The notes under the pieces: model-generated | Seen by the model: the letters and a program-made list of their open reading frames with translations, nothing else | Databases searched by the model: none | What the model was told of the DNA's origin: nothing | NCBI GenBank assembly: GCA_036873135.1 | Contig: JAPTYO010000012.1 | Location: forward strand, 9,804,090-9,868,089 | Direction: 5' to 3' | DNA length: 64,000 nucleotides | From: Clarkia xantiana subsp. parviflora | Lineage: Eukaryota > Streptophyta > Magnoliopsida > Myrtales > Onagraceae | Made by a program: the position numbers and the translations under genes | Shown here: positions 30,368-42,652 of the stretch, piece by piece | How positions within the stretch are numbered: the stretch's first letter is position 1 | How the letters are laid out: each line of letters starts with the position of its first letter

Positions 30368-31524
30368 TGATGGATATATGCACGATTCGGGTTCGTTTTA
30401 TATTCGGACTTCGTTTACACGTTAAACTCACTAACGGCTCTTAAAATACCTACCCGCGAGTTAAAACGGTCAAAAACGTGCACGTACCCGTTTCGGACCG
30501 AGACTAGTCCGGGTTGTCGCCAAAATCCGGATCCACAATTCGGTGTGGTCCGTATTTTTATCCCGCGACGCGCGTACCCCTACGTATTTACACTACGTGC
30601 AAGTCTTCCCGTTGTAAATCTTGCTCAAGTCCACTCCCGGTTCACGTTTTCTATTAAACCGGGGTCGGACCGCTCAAAACCGGGTTTGAGTCAATGGCTT
30701 CCTATAAATAGGAGCATTGGTCACTCATTTCATTATTAGGGATGGCAACGGGTATCGGGGCCCCGCTGACCCGCGGGGCCCCGACCGGTTTTGACCCGCT
30801 GACCCGCCGACCCGTCGACCCGTCGACCCGCGAGTGCGGGTCGGGGCAGGTCCGGGTCTATGGTCGCGGGGCCCCGTTAACCCGCCCCGAATTTCTAATA
30901 TATATATTTTTATTCTTTTTATATTAATATAATGTAACATTTACTATACAATATGGTTAATATAGTACATATAAATAACATGGACTAAATCATAAATAGA
31001 TGTATATTTAGATTAGTAGGATTAGTTAATTTGGATTTGAATTTTTTTTTTGTGATGAATTTGATGTGTTTGTTGTTTGTATTTGATTGATGTTAGATTT
31101 ATAGTTTGAATTTATATATAATGTAATATTTTGTCAAAAAAAAAATTGTATTTAATATTGATAAATGAAAAAAAAAAATATATATTCACATGGCAGGGCG
31201 GGGTGGGTCGGGGCCCCGCGGGTCGACCCGCGGGATTTGTGACCCGCCCCGCCCCGTTGCCATCCCTATTCATTATCAAATGAAATCAAGTTGGTTAGGA
31301 AGATCTCACTTCTCTCTAGCTTTATCTCTCTAGAATTCTCATTTTGGCATCGGAGAGGGTTCATCGCACACTACCCCCCCCCCCCCCTTTGTGGTGTCGA
31401 TACTGCACATTGTAGAGGTGTTAGTCGCAGTATGCGCAGACTACCCCGTGGACTTCGACAACACGGCGAACCGATTACGCAACATCACCAGGACCCGACA
31501 CTACACTCGAGTCAGGTCCCAACA
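30368..31524 (+). repeat. Solo LTR downstream of the P450 gene, with a nested hAT-like element
   Basis: It starts TGATGGATATATGC and ends CCCAACA. Perfect 5-bp duplications CTATG lie at 30363-30367 and 31525-31529. A TATA box (CTATAAATAGG) is at about 30702-30712. The LTR is about 617 bp without the hAT insertion and its target copy. Its start resembles the LTRs of elements A and E. A run of 14 C lies at 31374-31387. Confidence 0.88.
30737..31268. mobile_element. hAT-like non-autonomous element inside the solo LTR
   Basis: Inverted ends TAGGGATGGCAACGGG match for 16 bp, with longer GC-rich inverted homology (GGGGCCCCG, GGGTCGACCC) inside. The 8-bp duplications TTCATTAT at 30729-30736 and 31269-31276 are identical. 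The middle is AT-rich and non-coding. It inserted about 17 bp downstream of the LTR TATA box. Confidence 0.88.
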
Positions 31525-31821
31525 CTATGATTCATGGTTTAAGTAGGGACGAACAGATCAGTTCATAGTTAATTTTAACAAATTATTTCCGGTCCAAACC
31601 GGTTGCCCAGCTCAATTAAAAAATATAGATAATTAAAAATTAAACTTGAGGTCATGATCTCGATGGTATGTATAGGATTGAAAAATTTAGTTCCGTGAAT
31701 TGGTTATATCAAATTTTTTAGGGGGCGTATGGATGGATGTAATGTGAGATTACTTAAAATATAAGATTATTTGTAATGTGAGCTACGTAATGTAATGTTA
31801 GATTATAGTGTTTGGTTGAGC

Positions 31822-31901
31822 TGTAATATGAAATGTAACGTTAGATTATAGTGTTTGGTATATGTCAAACACTATAATCTAACGTTATATTTCATATTAC
31901 A
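31822..31901. repeat. Long hairpin near the left end of the PIF-like element
   Basis: Two arms of about 36 bp (31822-31859 and 31866-31901) are almost perfectly complementary around a short loop. They share the motif ACACTATAATCTAACGTTA. The hairpin could yield small RNA if transcribed. Confidence 0.75.
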
Positions 31902-32569
31902 CTGTTTCCCGTCCTCCGCCTCAATTCTCTCGTTTGCCTCCACTTAGCTTTTCGGCGGCGACCGAATCGTTATTGTTGCAACATCTCGTCCTGTTGTTTC
32001 AATATATCTTCAAGTAAAATTAACCCTCTGCGTTGAGAAATCGGGAGAGTGCTTGAAAATATTGAAAAAACAGTAAGATTTTGAAGTTTAGCATGAGAGT
32101 GTGTATTGAAATGCCTGAACGACTTTATTTCAAATGGATAATTCTCCAGATATGTTATTCTTACAGTTTTTAGGGTTCAATTTATTAGTTGGTTATCTCA
32201 TATAATAGCAAGGAAAGCAAACAAATCATATGTAGGGAGCTTGCAAATTCATCTTCTTCTTAGAAAAGGGAAATATATGGATTAGTTTCCAATCCAAATC
32301 CCTAGAAAATGGAGATTTGTTTTGCTACCAAACTATTTTTTTATGGGAAATTAGTACTCGTTTTATTTTGGAGGTTTAGGCAACTTAAGGTTAAGGTAGT
32401 CTATCTTTTATGTGAAGCTTTTGTGCTCCTCAATGATATTACAGAGTAGTATTTGCAGCTAGCCGTCTAAGACTCTCAGTTGTATATAATTGTACTATAC
32501 ATTATCTGTGAAATAGAGAGTGCATTAGTTCTAATTTAATGGCTTTACTCTTCTCTGAATGATGCAGCC

Positions 32570-33225
32570 TGCACCTGCCATATGATCCGGCTGAGGCAGT
32601 AAGATTCTCTTCTCTCCAGAAAGCTAAACTAGTAATTTTTTAAGTATATGAATAGTTAGTTTTTTTAATGCAGGAAGTAGATGAGAAAGACTGAGGCAAG
32701 AATTTGAGGCCTAGGGTCTAAGCCTTGCTTCAAATGAAAAGCCTGAAACATGTGACACAAATGTAATTACACCAGGGACACAGTTCATGGCAGTTCTTTC
32801 AGCTGTTCTTCAGTACTACATACAGTCCAAATTGAACAGTCACCCTGTCTGGTAGCACACAAAGATTTCATTACCATCTTTTTCAATACTTTTTATTTCT
32901 CCTAAAATGGTAGTTGCCCAAACAGTAATCTTTTCAGTGTGGCAAGGTTGGTCACCTAGATGCCGAGTGTCATGGGAATGATGCTGAGACGATAGATGAC
33001 ACTCCAATTTACAAGAAAAAATATCAGGTTGATGGTTAAGATGTGATATTTTCTTATTACGTGTTTCTGATTTTCACACGGTATTGACTTGTCTTCTAGT
33101 ATTACTGTAATTGTTATTCTATTGTGTTTGCAGTTTCTCCATATTTGGATTCTTTGAGTAAATTTGGAATATGATTTGCAGATATCAGACTCTCCCTTTG
33201 TGGCGTGACAGATGCAAATTAAGTT
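32570..33225 (+). pseudogene. Captured XRN-type 5'-3' exoribonuclease exons
   Basis: Translated pieces match the plant XRN nuclease in order. An arginine/glutamate-rich segment (LRQEFEA) near 32690 comes first, then [20 protein letters not shown] near 32770-32830. The zinc-knuckle segment GKVGHLDAECHGND follows near 32945-32985, ending in KKKYQ at about 33028. FLHIWIL resumes after an intron near 33134, then DSPFVA near 33190-33205. Stops and frame breaks occur in several exons. Intron remnants with GT-AG ends are still visible, so the copy came from genomic DNA and not from mRNA. It lies inside the PIF-like element. Confidence 0.75.
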
Positions 33226-33889
33226 TTTGCAGAGTGTAAGGTAGTTAGTTGTTGGGCTCATAATTTGTTCATTTAATTATCGACTTCGGTAATTCCACGG
33301 AGTCTAGCCTGTTGAGGCGATTCTATTGAATCTTCAGATTGACGAGAGGTCTAGTTATATATATATATATTTTTTTTTTTTGTTGCCAAGACAATGTCTA
33401 GTTCTATTGAATACTGATGGATGTTGATTCTTTTAGGTCGTTTTGATTGATTCAAGTGTGCTTGAGATATGGATTTGAACTCCACATTTAAGTGTTTTTT
33501 GGATATTTAGATTATCAACGTATTGGAACTGTCTAGTATCAGGTATAGGAAAACCAAATTTTGCATTCTTATCTTGGAGAATTGAGTTTCAGGCATTTGG
33601 AAATGGAGATGAGTGGTTTGGTTCAGTTTGTTTGATGTTAATTGGTTCTAATAATTTGAAACAATATAATCATTCTTCGTTTGGTTAACTCGGGTCAGGT
33701 TTTAGGATTCTGCATTCAACCTCCATATTGTATCCTTATTGTAAATGAATATTTATATATCTTAAATGTAAAGATGTATTTTATTGGAATGGGATGTTAC
33801 TAATAAAATATTTGTTTGTATAGTTTTTTTTTTTTAATTAGCTAAATAGAAATTAGGATTTGTGGGGAAATAAAAAATTGAGGTTTTTA

Positions 33890-34030
33890 TTAGCGAAGGG
33901 TAATTTTCCGTCGCTAAAACCCCCTCGAAAAGCCCGTCGCTAATCTGTTTAGCGACGGGTGTTTCCTATCGCTAAAACAATAGCGACGGATACTAGACCC
34001 GTCGCTATTATATTAGCGACATGAAACATC
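33890..34030. repeat. TAGCGACGG inverted repeat cluster
   Basis: Several direct and inverted copies of TTAGCGACGGG and CCGTCGCTAA lie within 140 bp. Such motifs are typical of CACTA subterminal regions. No CACTA end is visible here, so it may be a remnant inside the PIF-like element. Confidence 0.5.
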
Positions 34031-34335
34031 GGTCACTAAACAGATTAAAAGAATATATATTTTGATAAGAACTAACATCATAAAGATTATGTGTAAAGAT
34101 AACACAAAATATTTTTCTATTTAATAAATAATAATACTCTGTAATGTTGGACGTAATCTCACATTACATATGTTTTTTTATGTAATCTCACATTACATTA
34201 AATGAAATTTGAACGTAATTTCATATTATAATGAACATTACATTACAATGCACATTACGTTTTTTAGCATACCAAACAATATACTGTGAAACGCAATATG
34301 CAATATGAGATTACCTTCATCCAAAACACACCTTA

Positions 34336-34588
34336 ATGATGATGATATCTATGTCGATATCCAGACTTCCGTTGCATAACTTTTGTCTTGGCGTGAATTT
34401 TGTGTGTACAGCAATTGATACCACCACGATTTCAAGATGATATATCTAGTTTGACTTTGATATACCATTTCGTCCAATCATTTTTTTTTTCATCTTATCC
34501 AAACATTAATTTATTTGATCGCTACAATTTAATTCAGCCTTACAAATCAAATCTTGTTCGTTTAGGTGAGAGAAGCGAATGTTGGGAC
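34336..34588. other. Intergenic, no feature seen
   Basis: AT-rich; no reading frame or repeat is supported. Confidence 0.35.
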
Positions 34589-35255
34589 TAGGGCAGGCAA
34601 TAGTGCGGTGAAAATCAAATAACCATGGTTATTCGCACTATTTACCGCAATGGTTAACCGCACCGTTATGCTGATGGGCGGTTATGGTGATGAATCTTGT
34701 AACCGCAATGGTTATGGTTGTGGTTATGGTATTCAGTCTATAACCGCGGTTATAACCATCACCTCTATATATAAAATATTAATATATATTACTAATACAT
34801 ATATTGTTATATATATACATTTGTACTATACTTTAATTATTATTCAAATATTATAATTCTTATTCCGTTTCCTTTCCCACCCGCCATTTTTTTGTCTATA
34901 TTTCTTATTATTAGGTAACCACGATTGTAAGTGATGGCGAATGATGATCGATGATCGCAAGTGATAGCCAATTGAAGATGTGTTTTTTTAATTGAGTAAA
35001 ACAATGAAGTTATGTTTAATTTGAATTTCGTGTATGAAACAATGAATGTGTATTTACTTTTCTTGTATGAAACAATGATGTTGTATTAGTTTGAATGATT
35101 GTGGTTAAATGGTTTAATCGTGGTTAAAAACCATGGTTATGGTTATGGTATGAAGAATCATAACCACAGTGGTTATGGTTATGGTATAAGTGAAAAAAAT
35201 ATGGTATGGTTATGGTATTAGTACTATTCGCACACCCTCACCATCGCCAGCCCTA
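34589..35255. mobile_element. hAT-like MITE, 667 bp
   Basis: Ends TAGGGCAGGCAATAGTG and, inverted, TAGGGCTGGCGATGGTG are related. The 8-bp duplications GTTGGGAC at 34581-34588 and 35256-35263 are identical. The interior has many ATGGTTATGG and AACCGC repeats on both sides, in inverted arrangement, and no gene. Confidence 0.85.
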
Positions 35256-35263
35256 GTTGGGAC

Positions 35264-35725
35264 AGTGATTTAATCATTATCTTAGTATGTCTCTGGTCGT
35301 ATAGTTCGTAAATGTATCCCGACAAATCAATATTTATTAATTATTAAATAAAGTACTAATTCAAATTTATTTTAATTGTAAACCTTCAAATTTTAGAATT
35401 ATTAATTTTACTACATATTATTATCTAATTTAATCTATTACAGTTTTATTCATCTCGATAACTAAAAAATTCGTGATCATGACACATTCTTTGTGAACAA
35501 TTACTTGTTACGTCCCTACAAGATGTATTTTCTCGAAAGAAATCCAATACTAAGTCTAATTTAATTTTGTGAAATTGTGTGGTTGAGATAATTGTTTCGT
35601 CATTTCGTGAGTGGCTGTCGCAAGTTGATCAATTAGACTCATTTGAGGGTAATTGAGAGGAAGAGAGTTTTGGCCGCGTCACATTGAGGGTTAAATTGTG
35701 GACGCAGTGAAGTGTAAAAAGGAAA
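35264..35725. other. Intergenic, no feature seen
   Basis: AT-rich; no supported gene or repeat. Confidence 0.35.
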
Positions 35726-36517
35726 GGGTTAAAGGTCCTTTTGGTACCACATGTTTGCAAAAATTACACTGTTTATACCATTAGTATTTTTTCGTACCGA
35801 ATTGGTACCATATGTTTCCAAACCTTACTGTTTTGGTACCTCCGTTAGGGTTCTGTCAAAAACAGCCGTTAAATGGCATGTGTCATGCACGTGACCAGCT
35901 CAAAACTTTCAATTTTATTACAATTTAGTCCATCTAATACATCCCTAACTTTTATTTTGTTCAATTTAGTCCTAAAACTTCAAAACCAAACCATTTTCCC
36001 AAATTGACCTAGCCGGACTTAGCCTAGGGCTAGGCCCGACCCTGGGTCGGGGTCGCCTGGGTCCGGCGACCATGACCCAGGGTCGGACACTAGCCCCAAT
36101 TGAGTTAAATTGGGGCTAGGTCCAATTGACCTAGCCGGACCTAGCTTAGGGCTAGGTCCGACCCTGGGTCAGGGTCCCTTGGGTCCGGTGACCCCGACCC
36201 AGGGTCGGACTTAGCCCATGGCTAGGTCCGGCTAGGTCAATTTGGAGAAATGGTTTGATTTTGAAGTTTTAGGACTAAATTGAACAAAATAAAGTTAGGG
36301 ATGTATTAGATGGACTAAATTGTAACAAAATTGAAAGTTTTGGGCTGGTCACGTGCATGACACATGCCATTTAACGGCCGTTTTTGACGGAACCCTAACG
36401 GAGGTACCAAAACAGTAAGGTTTGGAAACATATGGTACCAATTCGGTACGAAAAAATACTAGTGGTATGAACAGTGTAATTTTTGCAAGTATGTGGTACC
36501 AAAATGACCTTTAACCC
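35726..36517. mobile_element. Mutator-like foldback MITE
   Basis: The two halves are inverted copies of each other for more than 300 bp, from GGGTTAAAGGTC at the left to GACCTTTAACCC at the right. The 9-bp flanks AAAAGGAAA and AAAGGGAAA differ at one position, as expected for a Mutator target duplication. The centre carries GACCCAGGGTCGGAC-like inverted repeats. No reading frame spans it. Confidence 0.82.
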
Positions 36518-36940
36518 AAAGGGAAATGAACATTTTTTTTTTTTTTTTGGAAAAATGAACATTTTGAAAACGACGTATGTCGTCAAGTGTCGACTCTTCG
36601 AGACACTGAATGGGTTGGTAATGCTAAAATGATCTACAGATTTTGGTCGACAGTTTAATTCGATGGCTATTTACTACACGTCGTGGTTTTATATTGTCTT
36701 TTTCTGACTTTATTTCTCCTTTATATTTCCTCTATTTTTACCACTAGTTTCATTCATATTACAACTATTTTTTGCCACACATTACTACATTGAAAAAAAT
36801 ATATCTTAGTAAAATATATGTATTTAGCAAAAAAAAAAAAACAAAAAGTTAAATCTATGTGGTATACGTAGATGGATAGTAACTAATATATATCATTTAA
36901 ATATATGTTTAATTTTTTATTTATGGTTTTTTTTGTAAAG

Positions 36941-37430
36941 CATTAGTGGAAATTCAGAAATTACCGACCAATATTTTTGTCGGTAAAAGCTCAATTTTCG
37001 TCGGCAAAAAAAATTTTGTCGGCAATGTTTTGTCGGTGTAACCACCCACGGCAAAAGTATTTACCGATAAAATTTGACTTGAAAATTTGGTCGGGAAAAT
37101 TTTAAGTTTTGCCGACGAAATTTTTCTCAGCAAAACTTTATTTTTTTCAAACCCTATAATTTTAATCCGACAGACCATTCATGTCGGCAAAAAATTATTG
37201 CCGACCAAAACGGTCTGGTCGGAAATAACGTTTGCCGAGGAAAAATATTTCGTCGATAAATAATTCCTCTGGCCCGAAAATATTTTTTACTGGCCCGTAA
37301 AGTTTTTACCGGTGGAAAAAGTGTCGGCTAATAATTTGTTTGGTCCGAAAATATTTTCCTGACAAAATTCATTTCATCACAAACATATTTACCTTCAAAA
37401 TATTCCGTCGGTAACTGTATATTTTTTAAA
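36941..37430 (+). mobile_element. CACTA-like element end
   Basis: CATTAGTGGAAATTCAG resembles a CACTA terminal repeat with one change. It is followed by many subterminal copies of TTTTGTCGG, CCGACGAAAT and TTACCGA in both orientations. The other end was not found. No transposase is seen to the right, so this is probably a fragment. Confidence 0.5.
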
Positions 37431-38854
37431 AAAATATTTTTTCACCAAAAAATATATATTATTAATAATATATTTTTTAGTGAAAAAGTATTTTTAAAAT
37501 ATACCATTATACATTCACTTTCTCACAAATCTGATACACAACAATTGAACTCGTCGAAAAACAAGACCTCAAATAATCAATCAATTAAGAATCACTACAC
37601 TAACTATTACTACTCAATCTCCATTAGAAGAACCGAACCATTCATATCTCATCCCTTGGCTTCAGGAATCACATCCTTTTGAATATGGATCATGGCTCTG
37701 CTTTTGAAATTCCTTGCCCCTAGTTACCTTTGTTAGTTCACAACATCATCAGTTAAACTGCTCTAACCGGATTTAAAGACACTTTTTACTGTTTTAATTT
37801 CACTTTCAAGCAGAGTTTAGTATGTGCAATAATGTAGATATATAAATAAAAACTTAGAAGTTAGTAGCAATAGCAGTTAACCTACCTGGAGACTTCAAAG
37901 ATCACCAACTTCCTCAATGGTGTATCATAATATTCATTGCTGCATATTTTATGGATTCATCCATTTACAAACCTACCAGAATTTGACGCAAATATGATGA
38001 TATTAGAAGCAAATATGATTTGATAATTATAATGAAAATGTTGTTTGAAGTCAATGAAAACATATCTAAGTGCTGAATGCATCCTTTCGCAACACCTCTC
38101 AGTACTTATACACTAATACTATTACAGGTCAAATTTTGGTGAAGCGGTTTGACATGAATTACATTTACATTCAAAGGAATCTCGAAGCAGTCTTGTAAGT
38201 TTTGAATCACGAACTGGAATATGTGCATTGTTTTCTGCTTAGTGCGTTTATACACTTCTTAGAACACTCAAGGAGAGGTTATAAGTCATAAACCATACTC
38301 ATATCAGTACAATTAAACTTCATTCTAAATTATTAGAATTTAAACTTACTTGAGCAGCAAAAGCAAAAAGATAATTAACTAATTTGAGCTGCAAAATCAG
38401 AAATTAAACCAAACTACAAACACCAAGTACAAACAAACAAACAACTACAAAGTATTAACAACACCAAGGAAGACAACCGAGACTATCTATGATAATCGGG
38501 TCTTTGAAATGTCGTATGTTATTGAAAGTACTAAACAGAGACAAAGTAGTACAAAGATGTGATACCAAAAGTCTAACAATGGAAGTAAAGTTAAATAAAG
38601 ATAGAAACGATCTCACATGTCACCATAGGATATCCAATAAAGGTAGAGATCATATAGAGAAGTGGCATTACTTAGATTGATCATGTGTAATTCCAAAACG
38701 AAAACAAAGCATGGTTTGATAATTTATAGTTTATTTTTCTAGATTTCATGTATTAAAATAATAGTATGTACAATTTGTTTTTCAAATTTAATTTATGAGA
38801 TTTGAATTTGGTGTTTTAATAGATTCAGTAATGGGTATATCGCTATAAATAGCA
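37431..38854. other. Intergenic, no supported gene
   Basis: AT-rich, with a few intron-like signals (for example CCTACCTGGAG near 37885 on the minus strand) but no domain I recognise. Confidence 0.35.
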
Positions 38855-39560
38855 TGTTGGGTTACGATTATAGAAAAGGTAAAGACAGATGATGTGGCCA
38901 TATAAGTCGAGACTTCAAATTAAGAGTCGACGACCATTCATGTTCAGAATGAAGAGACAAATATAAATGGTCGACACATGTATATAGAGATGTCAGCGAT
39001 CAAGAAAAATTCTACGAATGACGATAAGCCCTCTTAAAGACTCCCCCTCTTAAGGCATGAGTCGAGTCGGTAGCTAAATACTATTAAGCAAACCCTTCCT
39101 CTTAAGTAATGGTGAGGTGGCAACCTGCTTCCACCATCTCTGTGAAGAAACATTCCTCCTAAGGAATGGTGAGGTGGTGACCTGCTTCCACCGCCTCCAT
39201 GAAGAAACCTTCCTCTTAAGGAATGGTGAGGTGGCGGCCTACTTGTCACCTGCTTCTACCGCCATGAAGAAACATTCCTCATTAAGGAATGGTGAGGTGA
39301 CAACCTACTTGTCACCTGCTTGTGCCGACCCTGGACAGAAACCCTCTCTAGAGGGTAGCGGCCATTTAAAGTCGGTAAATATCAGCTATAAATACTGTTA
39401 AGTACTTCCATTATGTACATATTCAATATACTTTACAAATTATTGCTCTATCATATTCCATTACTAACTTAAGCTTCAGAGTGGAATTAGGGGCAAATCC
39501 CCAACCCCTTTTTAGGTTAACGCGCGCCGCCTTCCCGTGCTCCGTTCGCCGCGGTCCTTA
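38855..39560 (+). repeat. LTR-like sequence with about 63-bp tandem repeats
   Basis: It begins TGTTGGGTTACG. It has four imperfect copies of a unit with AAGGAATGGTGAGGTGG and ACCTGCTTCCACCG at about 39100-39320, a TATA box (CTATAAATACT) at about 39389, and a GC-rich downstream part. Both edges are uncertain because there is no second copy. Confidence 0.45.
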
Positions 39561-39879
39561 CCTTTCTGAAATCGTCTCAACGAGTGGAGTCCATTGTGAT
39601 ACTTTTCGTCGCATTTTGAGGTAATCTGAAAACTCGATTTTACAGGACAGCTTCGACTTGATTTTGGATGTTGTCGTATTGTTGTTCGTTTGAACTATTT
39701 GTCGTTGTTGTCGTATAGAGCTGTTCATTGGTGTTTGTATGTTGAATAGTTGCTGGTTGGTTGTCGTTGCTATCGCTATTGGTTCATGCCTTAGACGATT
39801 TTTCACTTCCGTGGATAGTTGTGGTAAAATTTCTCAATTGGTATTTCACACATCCTCTCATTTGCCCAACTTTGGTATT

Positions 39880-40301
39880 TTGAGCTCTGACTTCTCTCTA
39901 GAAATACTTTCTCTCTCTAGAATTACCTTTTTAGCCCTATTGTGACTTAGGCATCGGAGAGGGCTCCACTAGCACCACCACCCCCCCTCTCTCCGTGCTA
40001 GTACTGGCCCTTCGTGCAGGAACCAGGGCTCCAGACGTTCAGACGTGTGCACAGACTGCCACCCACTTTCCTGAGACACACCCGCTTTCCTGAGACACAT
40101 CCGCTTTCCTGAGACACATCCGCTTTCCTGAGACACATCCGCTTTCCGAGACACAGACTTTTCCAAGGCTCAGCGATAAACCGAACACTCGTCATCGGCA
40201 CAAGGCGAAAACCTCTTTCAGACGAAAGGTGACAGCCTAGAAACACGCTCAACCACTCAAACAGACGCGTTCCCACGACCCAGTTCATCCAGGACGCAAC
40301 A
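39880..40301 (+). repeat. LTR 3' part with five 20-bp repeats
   Basis: TTCTCTCTAGAA and GGCATCGGAGAGGG match the R region of the solo LTR at 30368-31524. The copy ends ACGCAACA near 40301. Five copies of CTTTCCTGAGACACATCCG lie at 40067-40155. The U3 side is not recognisable, so it is partial or belongs to a fused LTR. Confidence 0.5.
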
Positions 40302-42469
40302 GTTATAAATAAATAAATAAAATTAGTAAAAACAATTAGGTGTTAGAAAAAAAATGTATCAACTATAATATAAAACATTTTTTATAGGTTATTTAAATTA
40401 ATCTTATTCATATAATATCAAATTGTTAAGATGCATAAATTGTTGAAAAGTAAGCAAAATAATTTTTTTACAGGATTCTATTAGGTTGTTATCTATAAAT
40501 ATAGATTGGTCTACTTGGCATCACCCTGTCATCGAGGCGAGTTGTAAGGATACGTGGTGAACTAATAAATAGAACTTCTCATACATATAAAGATATAATT
40601 ATATAAGCTTATATATACACCTTAAATATGTAATAGTATTTCATTTGAATTGAATAATTATTTTAAATAATAATGATGAATCAAATTAATTATTAATATC
40701 GAATTTGTTTTTTATAATATTTTAATATTATTTAAACAAATAAACTATCGCGCAACGCACAGGTCAACCACCTAGCTTCTATTAATAAAGCTAAGCATGT
40801 AAAGGTTTGTACAAGGCCCAGCAATAAAGAAGGGTTGTGGAACCAGATCCACTGTCATGTCAATTTTGCAGCTTTTGAGGCCCGGCCTGGTGGCAGCAGT
40901 GTCAGATTATTATTTTTAGTGACAACTTCATCATTTTTAAAATGAGGTTTATCCATCCTAAAATTGTAAATGAAGACTAAATAAGAGATAAATGTTAATA
41001 ATCTGCAACACTTTTTTTTCCTGCAGAATGCTCTAAGAGCAGATTCATGCTTGTTCATACATAAATTAATTCACATTCGTATCAGGTCAGCCTATAAGAA
41101 TAAACTAATAATCATGAATATATTTTCATTTACAGAATCTCAGCGGGATTTGCAGGTGAACAACTTGAATAAGTAGGGATGTACACCACTACACTATATT
41201 ATATGATTTTTTTTTTTAACTACATCCAATCCACTAATAGTGCAATTCCACATTTCGAATGGAAACATGTCCCACGTTCCGATATTCGTTACACTAACTA
41301 GATTGTTATTTGAGACGGACCATAAAGATTAAAGGAAATATTATGTCTTAAGAATTGAGTTCGCAATCCCCAATTCTTCTAATTTCTATTTTATTACTTA
41401 TTAGATGGTAATAAATAATGATCTACGTATCCATTTGAGATTTTCTACCATGCTTGTAGAGTATCATGCTTGTGCTTTTTTTTACTACTAGAGTGACTTG
41501 ATTATAACATATGTAAAACTTTAAAAGTATAATTTTTTTTAACTAGACCTAAAGTTTTTATCATACAATTAATAATATCAATTTACATGTAGGGTTTACC
41601 TTTAGAATAATAGAATTTTTTTAAAACAAACTACCACAAGCATGGTTCTTGTGGAGCATAGTAGAAAGACCCTATTTATTTGGAAACTTAAAAAGTAAAA
41701 TAAACCATAGGAAAGTTTGATGTTTCGGATATCAAAGACAATTGCCAAGGTGCATGGTATTACAGGGATGATACAGATTCCGACTCTAGGAGTCCGAGAG
41801 AATCTGTATGTGTCACAGTGGCACATTAGTAATTATTGTCAACCTTTTGGGCATTAATATTTTCCCTCATTGTTGGAACACGTCGGATTCCATCCGTCAA
41901 AATCTCAATATATATACTGATTTGTTAAGTATGTTCGAAAAAATCATAAATTTTAAACATAAGAGTCAGAATATTATCTAGCTGGACGAATGAGAAAAGA
42001 GTTTTCAGCAATACAATTTTGGATAATTCCACGCACATGATCAACGATGGGCCGGAACAATGTGAAGAACCAAACACGTAGCTAGCTAACTAATTCACCT
42101 GAAAAGTTCCTCACTTTTCCTCTAAACTATCTAATTCCTTCCGATCAACCACCGAGCAATTCCCAGGGACCACGACGGCGGCAAGATATGTCGGGTTAGG
42201 TACAAAGTGAGTGAGTCTAGTATATATCAGTTTAATATGGATGCATGTGCATGTGTTGTAGTGTCTGTGTGCAATAAAATATTAAATTTAGATTGAACAG
42301 ATACTTATGTCGGATAACCGTATTATATATATTACCGCGGTTGAATTATAAAAATTAAATTACAATTTCACCTTAATGAAAGTTGATTAAGATATGAAAG
42401 TAGTCTGTATAAAATTTCACATCGTATTAAAACACATATTTTTTCTTATGGAGTGTCGTAGATACCAAA
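40302..42469. other. Intergenic, no supported gene
   Basis: AT-rich. ATCGCGCAACGCACAGG followed by CTAG near 40747-40776 looks like a Helitron 3' end but lacks a clear terminal hairpin or a matching 5' end. Nothing else is supported. Confidence 0.35.
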
Positions 42470-42652
42470 TCTTAGAATAATTCGTCCGGATTGCAAGCAA
42501 CCCGGAGGTCCGGTCCGGACGCGCGTAAATGCGTTTCCGGACCGTTTTAACTCATTGGGAGATGTTTTTAAACCGAGATGTAATTTTCAACGTGTTTACG
42601 AGGCCCGAAATGTAAATACGAACCCGAATTGGACATTTATCCATCATATGTG
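42470..42652 (-). repeat. LTR fragment related to the solo LTR at 30368
   Basis: Read on the minus strand it begins TGATGGATAAATGTCC and contains TTCGGGTTCG and ACGGTCCGGA-like pieces in the same order as the start of the 30368 LTR. It is truncated at about 42470. Confidence 0.55.

Larger units (their letters stand above)
31721..34332. mobile_element. PIF/Harbinger-like element carrying host gene exons
   Basis: The left end GGGGGCGTATGGATG and the inverted right end GGTGTGTTTTGGATG are related. Both are flanked by TTA (31718-31720 and 34333-34335), the PIF/Tourist target. Subterminal sequences on both sides share GTAATGTGAGATTAC-like motifs. The 2.6-kb interior has no transposase but contains an exoribonuclease gene fragment. 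The terminal repeats are imperfect, so superfamily assignment is moderate. Confidence 0.55.

Noticed and set aside
40747..40776. Helitron 3' end (CGCGCAACGCAC then CTAG)
   Set aside because: There is no clear terminal hairpin, no matching 5' TC end and no A/T insertion site. Evidence is too weak to annotate.
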